Assembly (NCBI RefSeq): GCF_021290925.1
Contig: NZ_JAJSLX010000005.1
Location: 248,001 to 312,000 of the forward strand
Length of the DNA: 64,000 bases
Direction of reading: 5' to 3'
Origin: Sessilibacter corallicola
GTDB taxonomy: Bacteria; Pseudomonadota; Gammaproteobacteria; Pseudomonadales; Cellvibrionaceae
Shown here: piece after piece, positions 55,264 through 64,000 of the stretch
How the letters are laid out: each line of letters starts with the position of its first letter
How positions within the stretch are numbered: the first letter of the stretch is position 1
Translations under genes and position numbers: made by a program
The notes under the pieces: generated by a model
Told to the model about the DNA's origin: nothing
Database searches by the model: none
What the model saw: only the letters and a program-made list of their open reading frames with translations

Positions 55264-57084
55264 TTATTGAGATTTAGTGTTCATATAAGCTCGCCAACCA
55301 CCCAATTCTGTAATTTCCTCCGCACCTTCAATTCCCGAAAATTCACAAATAAAACCGGGTAACCATCGACCATCCGCCAGTTCTAATTTTCCAATGCCTA
55401 AGGGAGCGGGAATGCCTGCAACGAAACTGCCGAATTCTGTGATCGGCAAGCGCCACACCTCCACGATTATTTCCTCTCCGTTTTCAGTGTCGCGAATTAA
55501 ACCTGGGCGAAATGGCGGGCCACCGGCGAGCGCGTACATGCGGTAGCTTTTTGAGGTGGTAGTGGAATCAATCAATTCGCCGCCGCGTTCGGCGAGTTGC
55601 CAATTTAAAGGCAAGCCTTCTAGGTGAGCACCGCAAACCACAACATCGACGGTTTTGTTGGTGGCGACAGTGGGTAATTCCATTCTGGGTTTATCGGCTT
55701 TACCAGTGCCTTCCGGTGTTGGGAAAATCGTTTCTAGATAATTGGCAATGGATAAGAGCGCGCGGTCGGCAAAGGTATCGCCAATTAATGTAATGCCAAA
55801 GGGCAGGTTTTTCTCAGTAAAAGAGGTGGGAACTGCAACGGCGGATAAATCCAACAAGTTTACGAAGTTGGTGTAAAAGCCCAATTCACTGTTGTGTTTA
55901 ATAGGCTCGGCCAGCATTTCTTCGATAGTAAATAATCGCCCTGCGGTTGGCATTAACAGCGCATCAAACTTATTGACTTGGTCTTTGCAGGTTCGAGCAA
56001 AACCTTGGAGTTTGTATTGTGCCGAAAATAATTGATGAGCTTTGGGTTCTCCGCCGGGAGCAATAATATCGCGAACCACGGGAAATATTGCTTCGGGATT
56101 AGTATTAATTAATTCTTCAGCTGCAAGATAGCGCTCAGCTACCCAAGGGCCTTCGTAAAGCAGTTTGGCGACTTCATCGAAAGGTGAGTAATCCAGGGGA
56201 ACCAGAGTAATACCTTTAGTGGTTTCGAGCTTTTCGATAACGTTGGCGTAGGCTTTTTGATAATTTCCGTCGCCAAAAAATTTCAGTTGTGATGGATCAA
56301 TAATGCCGAGTGTTAGCGGTAATTTTTGTCTGCCAAAATATCGCGTGTTATTGGCCGATGGATTTTTACGGCTGTATTCGTCGGCTTCATCGAAGCTTTC
56401 GGCAGAACTTAATACGGCATTTGCGTCTTCTGTCGATAACGCAAAAATACTCATGCAGTCCAAACTTTTACACGCGGGTACCATCCCAGCTGCTGAGAGT
56501 AATCCTCGTGAAGGTTTTAATCCGACCAAATTATTAAAGCACGCCGGCACGCGGCCAGAGCCTGCGGTGTCGCTGCCTAAGCTAAAGGTAGCTAAACCCA
56601 GTGCAACAGAAACCGCTGAACCTGAGCTGGAGCCGCCACTGATGTAGTTTTTATCAAACGAATTTTTACACGCGCCAAACGGTGAGCGTGTGCCGTTTAA
56701 ACCGGTGGCGAATTGATCGAGATTGGTTTTACCAATGGGAATTGCACCAGCATTAATTAAATTTGCCACCACGGTTGCTGATTTTTCGGGCGTGTATTTA
56801 AATTCTTCACAACCGGCGGTGGTGGTGATGCCGATTAAATCAATATTATCTTTAATCGCAAACGGAATTCCCCACAGTGGGTAATCTTCAATATTTTTAT
56901 GAGCTAGTCCTTCAATAAACGGGGTTAACTCTTCGATCGTTAACTGATGAATCCAAATGTTGCGATCACGAAATTGCTCTGCGCGTTCGTGAATGTTAGC
57001 AATGAGTTTTTCTGGTGTTAATTCACCAGCGATGTAAGCGGCACGTAAGGCGCTAATTGTCATAGACTGCATGGTGTTCTCCAT
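55264..57084 (-). CDS. atzF: Allophanate hydrolase
   Basis: AtzF hydrolyses allophanate to ammonium and CO2, the last step of this operon's pathway. The 606-residue protein has an amidase-signature domain (about 10-440) with the Lys-Ser-Ser triad: Lys78 in FAIKDN, cis-Ser152 and nucleophile Ser176 in GSDTAGSGRVP. A C-terminal domain follows (about 450-606; PFRPGLIRDTENGEEIIVEVWRLP). It is free-standing and not fused to the carboxylase. It lies 3 bases after the carboxylase stop and is last in the operon. Confidence 0.96.
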   Translation of the reverse strand: MENTMQSMTISALRAAYIAGELTPEKLIANIHERAEQFRDRNIWIHQLTIEELTPFIEGLAHKNIEDYPLWGIPFAIKDNIDLIGITTTAGCEEFKYTPEKSATVVANLINAGAIPIGKTNLDQFATGLNGTRSPFGACKNSFDKNYISGGSSSGSAVSVALGLATFSLGSDTAGSGRVPACFNNLVGLKPSRGLLSAAGMVPACKSLDCMSIFALSTEDANAVLSSAESFDEADEYSRKNPSANNTRYFGRQKLPLTLGIIDPSQLKFFGDGNYQKAYANVIEKLETTKGITLVPLDYSPFDEVAKLLYEGPWVAERYLAAEELINTNPEAIFPVVRDIIAPGGEPKAHQLFSAQYKLQGFARTCKDQVNKFDALLMPTAGRLFTIEEMLAEPIKHNSELGFYTNFVNLLDLSAVAVPTSFTEKNLPFGITLIGDTFADRALLSIANYLETIFPTPEGTGKADKPRMELPTVATNKTVDVVVCGAHLEGLPLNWQLAERGGELIDSTTTSKSYRMYALAGGPPFRPGLIRDTENGEEIIVEVWRLPITEFGSFVAGIPAPLGIGKLELADGRWLPGFICEFSGIEGAEEITELGGWRAYMNTKSQ

Positions 57085-57087
57085 TAA

Positions 57088-60000
57088 TTAGCTGTTTGGC
57101 TCTATTACTATCAACGGTTGACCGGCTTCGACGCGTTGGCCCGCTGATTTTAAAATGTGGGTGACTATGCCTTGGGCGTGAGATTGCAGCGGAATTTCCA
57201 TTTTCATGGATTCCAAAATAAGTAAAACGTCATCGGTTGTTACAGAATTACCAACGGATTGCTCTACTTTCCAAACACTGCCTGATACCGGACTTTCAAT
57301 CACGATGCTGTTTTCTGGCCATTGTTGAGTTTCGGTATCGCTGACGGTTTCGGTCTCTTTAAAATGAAATTGGCCGTTGGCGTGCCAGCGTTGTAGTTCT
57401 TCATCAAACGCGGTGTCTCGCTTGGCGGTAAATTCTTGGATAGAATTTTGATTACTGGCTAAAAACGCTTGGTATTCACCTAGATTAAATTCGGTTTCTT
57501 CAATGTTTAATGGGTATTTACCCAAGGGGAAATCGCGACGAATGGTCATTAACTCGTCGTGGCTGACTTCGTAAAATTTAATTTGATCAAAGAATCTCAG
57601 TAACCAGGGTTTCTCGAATTCCTGAGTTTGTTGGTAGCGGTTCCACATCTGCAAGGTTCTACCGACAAATTGATAACCGCCAGGGCCTTCCATACCGTAA
57701 ACGCACAAATACGAACCGCCAATACCGACCGAATTTTCTGCCGTCCAGGTTCTGGCTGGATTGTATTTTGTGGTCACCAAACGATGGCGCGGATCAACGG
57801 GCGTTGCAACCGGAGCACCGAGATACACATCACCCAAACCCATTACTAAATAAGAAGCATCGAATACGATGTTTTTCACAGCATCAATCGACTTTAACCC
57901 GTTGATGCGTTGAATAAATTCGAGATTGCTCGGGCACCAAGGTGCGTCTGGGCGAACCGATTGCTGGTATTTCTCGATAGCTTCACGACACGCTTGGTCA
58001 TCCCATGAAAGCGGTAAATGTACAATTCGAGATTTTATCGTGGTATCTGATAAATTCTCGCTGACAAATTTTTCTCCAGCGGATAAATGCTGAATAAGAT
58101 CTTCATGGGACAATTGCTGACTGTCAAAATGAATTTGCAGAGAACGAATTCCAGGTGTTAATTCTTTAATACCTGCTTTGGGGTTTTCAATTAACCAATT
58201 CTGCAGTGCGTGTGCGCGAAGACGCAGTGGAATATCGAGAATTAAATCGCCGTATTCAACCAATAAAAAATGATCACCTGCCAAGCGATAAACAATATCT
58301 TCTCCTACGTCATCTTTACTGAGCGTGGCGTAAATCGGAGATGTAATGTCTTGGGGTGTTACCTTAGTTTCTTGCGGTGATAGCGTTTCTAAGGATTGAA
58401 TTTGTGCGGCTTCAAGTCTTTTTGCAGTTTCGATGCTGACCGGAATAAAACGAATTTTATTTCCTGCTTTTAACTGGCCGAGTTTCCATAAATCGGCGCT
58501 AACAACCGTAGCTGGACAAACAAACCCACCGAGGGATGGACCATCGGGGCCCAAAATAACGGGCATGTCGCCGGTAAAGTCGACGGTGCCGAACGCGTAG
58601 GCGTTATCGTGAATGTTAGAAGGGTGCAACCCGGCCTCGCCACCGTTTTCACGTGCCCATTGTGGTTTGGGGCCGATCAGACGAATTCCAGTGCGGCTTG
58701 AGTTGTAGTGAACTTCCCACTGAGTTTCGAAAAAGGTTGTTATGTCGTTGTCAGTAAAAAAGTCTGGCGCACCGTGCGGGCCATAAATAACTCTCAGTTC
58801 AACGTCGTTGCTGATGTTAGGTAAAATATCCGGCGCAGGTTTTACGCATTGATCAAGTTCTGTTGTTAACGTTGATAAAATATCGCCGACTCGCAATGCT
58901 CTCCCGGCGTGGCCACCAAATTGCCCCAAAGTAAAAGTAGACTTTGAACCTAGGTAATCTGGGCAATCAATGCCACCGGCGACGGCAAGATAACAATGTG
59001 CACCATTATCTTTTATTTTTCCAATCGTAAGAATTTGTTTAGATTTAATTTGAATGGGTGTGTTGATGGAAGCCGGTTCATTATCTACAAGCACATCTAC
59101 GTCTGCGCCGGTAATAACAACGGTAGTGTCAAAACTGAATTCTAACGTAGGACCTTGAATCACAATTTCTAGGCCCGCTGCGTTATCAGGATTGCCTAAC
59201 ATTTTATTCGCTAGGCGAAATGAATAGTTATCAAACGGACCCGATGGCGGAACACCAACGTCCCAATAACCTTGACGTGCCGGAAAGTCTTGTACGGTCG
59301 TTTGTGTGCCCGCAGAAATAACGTCGATGCGTTGCGGCGCATAGCTGAAATCGTTTAGGTATCGCGTTGTGACTTTTCCCGATTGTAAGACGGAATCTGA
59401 TAATAATGCGGTTAAGTAATCGAGATTTGTCGCGATACCGTAGAGTTTTGTTTCGGATAATCCTGTTTGTAAATTACTGAGTGAAGAATCTCGGGTATCG
59501 CCAAAGCTAATGACTTTTGCGAGCATAGGGTCGAAGTAGGGTGAAACCGTTACACCTGATTCAATCCAATGGTCAATTCTTAAGTTTTCTAAGTGAGGAA
59601 ATTCGACCTGGGTTAGTAGTCCTGCCGCAGGCTGAAAATTTTTGTAAGGGTCTTCGGCGTAAATTCGTACTTGAATAGCGTGACCGGATGCAGAAAGGTT
59701 ATCTCGAAGAGCGTTTAAGTTTAATAAGTCGCCCGATGCTAACGTCAGCATCATTTCTACAAGATCAATGTTGTAAACTTCTTCGGTTACGCCGTGTTCT
59801 ACTTGCAGTCGAGTATTTACCTCTAGGAAATAAAATTGTTGAGTGTCGTCATCGAAAATAAATTCTACGGTGCCAGCGTTTCGGTAGGCAACGCTTGCTA
59901 ATAATTTTTCAGCGGTTTTATGAATTTCAGTGCGAGTGGATTCGCTTAAGTTTGGCGCTGGGCATTCTTCAACAACTTTTTGATTGCGACGCTGGCTGGA

Positions 60001-60684
60001 ACAATCGCGCTCGCCGATGGCTAATGCGTTCCCTTGTCCGTCGGCAAACACTTGAACTTCAATATGTCGCGCGCGGGCGATAAATTTTTCAAGAAATACG
60101 CGGTTATCGGAAAAGTTTTTTTCACCTAAGCGTTTAACGCTTTCAAAGGCATTTTGTAACTGCTCGGCGGTTTCACATAATTGCATGCCGATTCCACCGC
60201 CACCAGCACTGCTTTTAAGCATGACCGGATAACCGATTTGCGCAGCTTCATTAATGGCCTGATCGATATTTTCTAAGACATCTGATCCTGGTAGCAGTGG
60301 TACTTGAGCATTTTCTGCTAATTCACGGGCGCGGTGTTTTAAACCGAAATCTAAAATATGAGATTGAGTTGGACCAATAAAGACAATGCCTGCTTGTTCA
60401 CAGGCGTTCACAAATTCTGCGTTTTCACTGAGAAAGCCATAACCCGGATGAATCGCCTCGGCGCCGGTTTGTTTGACTATGTCTAGCAGTTTGGTTTGAT
60501 TTAAATAGGTCTCTTGAGCAGGACCGTTACCCAGACAATAAGACTCTGTGGCTTGAGCTACGTGTAAGCTTTGTTCGTCGCTCTCGGCAAATACAGCGAC
60601 GGATTGAATATTCAGTTTATTTAACGTGCGAATAATGCGGCAAGCAATGGCACCGCGATTGGCAATCAGAACTTTATTAAACAT
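57088..60684 (-). CDS. Biotin-dependent guanidine carboxylase (urea carboxylase family)
   Basis: The 1198-residue protein has a biotin carboxylase domain (1-450; SSAGGGGIGM, YFLEVNTRLQVEH), a carboxyltransferase domain of KipI/KipA type (about 455-1050) and a C-terminal biotin carrier (1130-1198) with ESMKM, biotinyl-Lys1161. Close homologues are usually named urea carboxylase. The residue after V in the VDFTGDMP segment is Asp702. Asn occupies this place in yeast urea amidolyase as I recall, and Asp is reported for guanidine carboxylases. With DUF1989 proteins and an importer in the operon, guanidine is the likelier substrate: ATP and bicarbonate yield carboxyguanidine. Urea activity cannot be excluded. 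Confidence 0.85.
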   Translation of the reverse strand: MFNKVLIANRGAIACRIIRTLNKLNIQSVAVFAESDEQSLHVAQATESYCLGNGPAQETYLNQTKLLDIVKQTGAEAIHPGYGFLSENAEFVNACEQAGIVFIGPTQSHILDFGLKHRARELAENAQVPLLPGSDVLENIDQAINEAAQIGYPVMLKSSAGGGGIGMQLCETAEQLQNAFESVKRLGEKNFSDNRVFLEKFIARARHIEVQVFADGQGNALAIGERDCSSQRRNQKVVEECPAPNLSESTRTEIHKTAEKLLASVAYRNAGTVEFIFDDDTQQFYFLEVNTRLQVEHGVTEEVYNIDLVEMMLTLASGDLLNLNALRDNLSASGHAIQVRIYAEDPYKNFQPAAGLLTQVEFPHLENLRIDHWIESGVTVSPYFDPMLAKVISFGDTRDSSLSNLQTGLSETKLYGIATNLDYLTALLSDSVLQSGKVTTRYLNDFSYAPQRIDVISAGTQTTVQDFPARQGYWDVGVPPSGPFDNYSFRLANKMLGNPDNAAGLEIVIQGPTLEFSFDTTVVITGADVDVLVDNEPASINTPIQIKSKQILTIGKIKDNGAHCYLAVAGGIDCPDYLGSKSTFTLGQFGGHAGRALRVGDILSTLTTELDQCVKPAPDILPNISNDVELRVIYGPHGAPDFFTDNDITTFFETQWEVHYNSSRTGIRLIGPKPQWARENGGEAGLHPSNIHDNAYAFGTVDFTGDMPVILGPDGPSLGGFVCPATVVSADLWKLGQLKAGNKIRFIPVSIETAKRLEAAQIQSLETLSPQETKVTPQDITSPIYATLSKDDVGEDIVYRLAGDHFLLVEYGDLILDIPLRLRAHALQNWLIENPKAGIKELTPGIRSLQIHFDSQQLSHEDLIQHLSAGEKFVSENLSDTTIKSRIVHLPLSWDDQACREAIEKYQQSVRPDAPWCPSNLEFIQRINGLKSIDAVKNIVFDASYLVMGLGDVYLGAPVATPVDPRHRLVTTKYNPARTWTAENSVGIGGSYLCVYGMEGPGGYQFVGRTLQMWNRYQQTQEFEKPWLLRFFDQIKFYEVSHDELMTIRRDFPLGKYPLNIEETEFNLGEYQAFLASNQNSIQEFTAKRDTAFDEELQRWHANGQFHFKETETVSDTETQQWPENSIVIESPVSGSVWKVEQSVGNSVTTDDVLLILESMKMEIPLQSHAQGIVTHILKSAGQRVEAGQPLIVIEPNS

Positions 60685-60744
60685 AAGAATAATGAGCGGG
60701 TCGTCCCGCAGAATCTACGACAGTGGCCGTCCACTGAAGGCGTT

Positions 60745-61383
60745 TTAGGCGTTCCACACCAACACTTCGATGGGAGTTGGGTTGTACCCGTTACAAGGGT
60801 TATTCAGTTGTGGGCAATTTGAAATTAATACGGTGGTATCCATTAACGCCTTGAGTTCGACGTATTTTCCCGGTGCTGAAATACCGTCCTCAAACGTCAA
60901 GCCACCTTCTTCGGTGATGGGAACATTCATAAAGAAATTAATGTTGTGGGTAATATCCCCTTTGCCTAAATTAAATTCTGGGTTCTCGGCAATGGCAAGC
61001 ATCCAACTGTCGCGACATGCATGCATGCAACGTTTTTCAAGATCGTAACGCACAGTGTTGCTTTCGGTTGCACAGGCGCCGCCGAGGGTGTCGTGACGAC
61101 CGCAGGTATCGGCGACGATTTCAAGCATGGGGTTATTTAAGTTTGAACGCAGCACGCTGCCATCGGTTAAATACACATTGCCCTGCTCGCGAATAGTATC
61201 GGTAGCGCTGTAGCGTTCGCTTGGATTGCGGGCGTTGTAAAATAACGTGTCGGCGGCTTGATTGCCTTCGAGATCGAGAATACGCATGGTGCTTCCGGCA
61301 GAGATGTTATGGATAAAATAATCTCCGGCAAATACTTCTTTTTTAAAGTCGGCGAATTCTGAGTTAAGTTCACTGGTTTTCAT
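60745..61383 (-). CDS. DUF1989 protein, carboxyguanidine deiminase subunit (UAAP2-like)
   Basis: The 212-residue protein is one of two DUF1989 paralogues in the operon, known as urea-carboxylase-associated proteins. Their heterodimer (CgdAB) is reported to deiminate carboxyguanidine to allophanate. Conserved features are [39 protein letters not shown] and [17 protein letters not shown], with Cys and His likely metal ligands. It follows its paralogue by 14 bases and precedes the carboxylase. Which one is CgdA and which CgdB I cannot say. Confidence 0.85.
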   Translation of the reverse strand: MKTSELNSEFADFKKEVFAGDYFIHNISAGSTMRILDLEGNQAADTLFYNARNPSERYSATDTIREQGNVYLTDGSVLRSNLNNPMLEIVADTCGRHDTLGGACATESNTVRYDLEKRCMHACRDSWMLAIAENPEFNLGKGDITHNINFFMNVPITEEGGLTFEDGISAPGKYVELKALMDTTVLISNCPQLNNPCNGYNPTPIEVLVWNA

Positions 61384-61397
61384 TGTTAATAATTTCC

Positions 61398-62129
61398 TTA
61401 ACCGCGTCCTAGGTAATAGAGTGCGTTGTTGGCAAAACCACGCTGATTTTCTGGACGAAAATTCATGCAGAAGTCATCGTCGGCCACGGGTTCTGCTTCG
61501 GTAATTTCGATACCGACAGGCTTGGCAGGATAAGCTTCGGAAGGGTTGAGTGGGTGAGGGCAAGTGTGTAGCACGACCAAGGTATTCATTTCAAAACGCA
61601 AAGTGATACTCGATCCGGCTTTGCTGTGGCCTTCTACAAATTGAAGTTTGCCTTCGGAGGTGGTTTCTACTTTGCTGAATAAATTCAAATTGGCGGCAAG
61701 ATCGGTCAGTCCTAAACCGTATTTCGCCAATTCCACCAAAAATGCGTCGTGACCGTTTTGGTGCCAGTTATTGCGATGATTTTGATAATCTCGTGCTCCC
61801 CAGCGTTGGGCGACATGATCTGCTGTGCAGTTGCCATTTACGGAGTCGTGCCAGCCTAAACTGTCTTGGGTTATAGACGCGAAAATTCGACCCATGTCGG
61901 AGTACAAACAATTGCCATGGGTTAGTTTAAATGTGTGCTGGCATTTTAAAGTGTCCGGCGCGTTGTATTTTTCCAATAAATTATCGGGGTTATAAAATAA
62001 CATGCCGACGTTGGCGCCACCGTCAAGGTCGGTTAACGTCATTTGCGTGCCGCGCTGTAATCGCAAGGACCAATGTCCGCCAGGGGCGATGGTGGTTGTG
62101 TATCGATTGGTGATCACTTTTTTCTCCAA
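61398..62129 (-). CDS. DUF1989 protein, carboxyguanidine deiminase subunit (UAAP1-like)
   Basis: The 243-residue protein is the longer DUF1989 paralogue: [51 protein letters not shown] and [19 protein letters not shown]. It lacks part of the Cys pattern of its partner (DSLGWHDSV against DTCGRHDTL), as expected for a heterodimer with one catalytic subunit. It has a likely interface with the partner encoded next. It lies 15 bases after the ABC ATPase gene. Confidence 0.85.
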   Translation of the reverse strand: MEKKVITNRYTTTIAPGGHWSLRLQRGTQMTLTDLDGGANVGMLFYNPDNLLEKYNAPDTLKCQHTFKLTHGNCLYSDMGRIFASITQDSLGWHDSVNGNCTADHVAQRWGARDYQNHRNNWHQNGHDAFLVELAKYGLGLTDLAANLNLFSKVETTSEGKLQFVEGHSKAGSSITLRFEMNTLVVLHTCPHPLNPSEAYPAKPVGIEITEAEPVADDDFCMNFRPENQRGFANNALYYLGRG

Positions 62130-62144
62130 AAAATAATCTCTGAT

Positions 62145-62924
62145 TTACTGCGTAATAGTTGTTGATGATTTTGATGTGTGTTCGGTGAGCATTTTTAGAC
62201 TGTCTTCGTGATTCCTCGTGACTGGAATGTCGTAGGTAATGGTTGCGCCGTAGGCGTTGGGTTCTTGCGGATCGTGACGAATTTTATCGAACACCCACAG
62301 TCGTGTGCCGAGCGAAAAGCCTTCTTTTAAATCGTGGGTGACCATAAAAATGGTTAATCCGTGTTCTCGCCATAAATTTAAAACCAATTGATGCATTTCG
62401 GCGCGAATACCGGGATCGAGTGCACCAAAGGGCTCGTCGAGTAACAGGATCTTTGGCTTGCCCAATAAAGCTTGCGCGATAGCCAAGCGTTGTTTCATGC
62501 CGCCGGATAATTCGTGAGGGTATTTATTGAGTGAGTGCTGAAGGCCAACTTCGGTAAGAATGGCTTCAGCCGCTTCTTTTGCATCACGTTTTGCGTTACC
62601 AAATAGATAACCGGTAATGCCTTGGCGAGAAAATGCTTTTGCCGCCATAACATTTTCCAGTACGGTCATGTGCGGAAAAACAGAATATTGTTGAAAAACA
62701 ATGCCTCTTTCAGGTCCCGGTTCGTTAGGGATAGGTTTATTGTTAATTAACAGCTCACCGCGTGTTAATGACTCGGTACCCAACAATAATTTTAGGAAGG
62801 TACTTTTGCCACAGCCGGAGCTGCCAACCATAGTAATAAAGTCGCCTTCATTGACGGTGAGATTTAACTGTTCGAGAACAACGTTGTCGCCGTATTGTTT
62901 CCACAAGTTTTTCGCCTCAATCAC
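62145..62924 (-). CDS. ABC transporter ATP-binding protein (NitT/TauT type)
   Basis: The 259-residue protein is the nucleotide-binding subunit of an importer. Walker A is GSSGCGKST, the signature is LSGGMKQRLAIAQALLG, Walker B is ILLLDEPFGALDPG and the H-loop is MVTHDLKEG. The IRHDP and NAYGATITYDI tail is typical of this subfamily. Its start overlaps the permease stop by 1 base. It powers the permease and substrate-binding protein encoded upstream in the operon. Confidence 0.95.
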   Translation of the reverse strand: MIEAKNLWKQYGDNVVLEQLNLTVNEGDFITMVGSSGCGKSTFLKLLLGTESLTRGELLINNKPIPNEPGPERGIVFQQYSVFPHMTVLENVMAAKAFSRQGITGYLFGNAKRDAKEAAEAILTEVGLQHSLNKYPHELSGGMKQRLAIAQALLGKPKILLLDEPFGALDPGIRAEMHQLVLNLWREHGLTIFMVTHDLKEGFSLGTRLWVFDKIRHDPQEPNAYGATITYDIPVTRNHEDSLKMLTEHTSKSSTTITQ

Positions 62925-63742
62925 TATTTGCCTCCTTGTGCGTGCCAGGGATAAAGCTTTCGGTTAGCGAATGCGAGTAACTGATCGAAGATAAAGGCGA
63001 GCAAGGTAATCCAAGCAACGTAAGGTAAAATAACGTCCATGGATAAGTAGCGACGAACTAAAAATATCCGATAACCCAAACCGTCGGTTGCAGCAATAGC
63101 TTCGGCTGCAATTAAAAAGAGCCAACCTGCGCCCAGGGATAAGCGCACAGAATCAATTAATTTGGGCATCAATTGCGGTAGTAAAACACGAATTAATAAT
63201 TGTGACGTGTTCGCTCCCAGTGTTTGAGCTTTGACTAATTGCTCGCTCGGAATTTCCTGTGCTCGCCGTTGAATATCACGGGCAATAAAGGGAGTGATCC
63301 CTACAACGATTAATACGACCTTGGATATTTCTCCGAGCCCAAAAACAATGAAAAGAATCGGTAGTAAAGCCAGTGGAGGAATTAACGATAAAATAGTTAA
63401 CAGTGGCGAGAAGCCAGCATTAATCAGTGGAATGGAACCTGTGAATATTCCAAACAGCAATCCGACACTGGCAGCGATCAAAACGCCTAACCCTAATCGC
63501 TGTAAACTGCTGGCAGTGTCGGCCCAAAATGTATATTCCCCGGTGCGTTTGCTGGGTTCTAACGCTAAACGCTCCATGGCGTCAACCATTTTGCTAACCG
63601 GTGGAAGTAATTTATCGTTTGGGTTTTCAGCCAGTCGTGCGTTTGAATTTACCAAATAAATTACGGCGATTAGAAAAAACGGAATAATTCCCAGGGCCAA
63701 AGCCAGCGGTTTTGACGGTGTTAAATTGATTAGGCGTTTCAT
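62924..63742 (-). CDS. ABC transporter permease (NitT/TauT type)
   Basis: The 272-residue protein has five to six membrane helices. It has the EAA-like cytoplasmic loop ASQ/TLGANTSQLLIRVLLPQLMPKLIDSVRLSLGAGW that docks the ATPase. It is the membrane channel of the importer. Given the operon, guanidine is the likely substrate. The gene begins 11 bases after the substrate-binding gene stop. Confidence 0.95.
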   Translation of the reverse strand: MKRLINLTPSKPLALALGIIPFFLIAVIYLVNSNARLAENPNDKLLPPVSKMVDAMERLALEPSKRTGEYTFWADTASSLQRLGLGVLIAASVGLLFGIFTGSIPLINAGFSPLLTILSLIPPLALLPILFIVFGLGEISKVVLIVVGITPFIARDIQRRAQEIPSEQLVKAQTLGANTSQLLIRVLLPQLMPKLIDSVRLSLGAGWLFLIAAEAIAATDGLGYRIFLVRRYLSMDVILPYVAWITLLAFIFDQLLAFANRKLYPWHAQGGK

Positions 63743-63753
63743 GATGTTATCGC

Positions 63754-64000
63754 TTACAGTTTTCCGTCCGCTGCCATTTGCATGAAGGTTGGATTGAAGC
63801 GTAATTTAATATTGCTGGAATCCCCGTAAATGCCAGAAGGTGTTTCGATACCAACAAAGCCTGCATCGGGCGCGCCTTCACCGAGAATGCCATGATCAAA
63901 AGAAAACTCAGCAACTTGTTGCATGGTGGTTTTTAATTTCGGACTGTTGGTTAATGCTAATGCTTGTTTTGGAAGGTAAAACATTTCGGTGCTGGCGAGT
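63754..64000 (-). CDS. ABC transporter substrate-binding protein (C-terminal part, runs off the window)
   Basis: The frame is open through the right edge, so the gene extends beyond 64000. The visible tail of about 80 residues (QQVAEFSFDHGILGEGAPDAGFVGIETPSG, then RFNPTFMQMAADGKL) matches the end of NitT/TauT-type periplasmic binding proteins. Any guanidine riboswitch and the operon promoter would lie upstream, outside the window. Confidence 0.88.
   Translation of the reverse strand, partial: LASTEMFYLPKQALALTNSPKLKTTMQQVAEFSFDHGILGEGAPDAGFVGIETPSGIYGDSSNIKLRFNPTFMQMAADGKL

Noticed and set aside
1-64000. tRNA, rRNA, CRISPR array or transposon in the window
   Set aside because: I scanned gaps for tRNA T-loops, repeat-spacer patterns and transposase frames and found none. 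A dedicated search with tRNAscan-SE and CRISPRCasFinder would settle it.

Overview
The window is bacterial chromosome, most likely from a free-living marine or environmental gammaproteobacterium. It carries the block ubiE-ubiJ-ubiB-hisI-hisE-tatA-tatB-tatC in one co-oriented run, an arrangement I know from Pseudomonas and relatives. It also has parC, radA, ettA, glyA and a fused LplT-Aas protein. Base composition looks close to mid-40s percent GC by eye, with AT-rich intergenic gaps. I saw no tRNA, rRNA, CRISPR array, transposase, phage integrase or att site. Genus-level assignment is not supported by what I can see.

Layout. 1-1205: end of an unknown gene and a receiver/HD-GYP c-di-GMP phosphodiesterase. 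1364-6859 (minus): ubiquinone, histidine and Tat genes. 7141-11584: exported rhodanese, then a CsgG-like lipoprotein convergent with a membrane Ser/Thr kinase. 11881-14411: MBL-fold hydrolase, YgjP-like metallopeptidase, DUF2750 protein, TlpA-like thioredoxin. 14792-16884: XRE-cupin regulator divergent from an omega-amino-acid:pyruvate aminotransferase, with two matching palindromes between them. 17252-26793: two membrane-scaffold modules side by side, a YqiJ-like protein + long flotillin + 1752-residue AAA+ ATPase, then a convergent QmcA/NfeD pair. 26958-36097: two acetyltransferases, MFS-PlsC-AMP-ligase fusion, regulators, lipoprotein, HAD phosphatase, thiol protein divergent from a Cys-rich MarR, cytochrome c. 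36907-41320: parC, PilZ and a second HD-GYP. 41343-45892: Bax-like glucosaminidase, a lambda-P-like helicase loader with a four-repeat DnaT-domain protein, radA. 45940-55196: VOC protein, PilZ, ettA, Oar-type TonB-dependent receptor, secreted EEP-fold hydrolase, glyA. 55264-64000 (minus): a guanidine-degradation operon, usually mislabelled as urea carboxylase, running off the right edge.

The two most interesting regions are the YqiJ/flotillin/giant-ATPase cassette, whose function I cannot name from established knowledge, and the right-hand operon. That operon combines a NitT/TauT-type ABC importer, two DUF1989 proteins (carboxyguanidine deiminase subunits), a biotin-dependent carboxylase with Asp702 at the position I believe separates guanidine from urea carboxylases, and allophanate hydrolase. 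Together these would import guanidine and convert it to ammonium and CO2. Secondary themes are c-di-GMP signalling (two HD-GYP and two PilZ proteins), a DnaT/P-type replication-restart pair, and short intergenic tandem duplications at six or more places.
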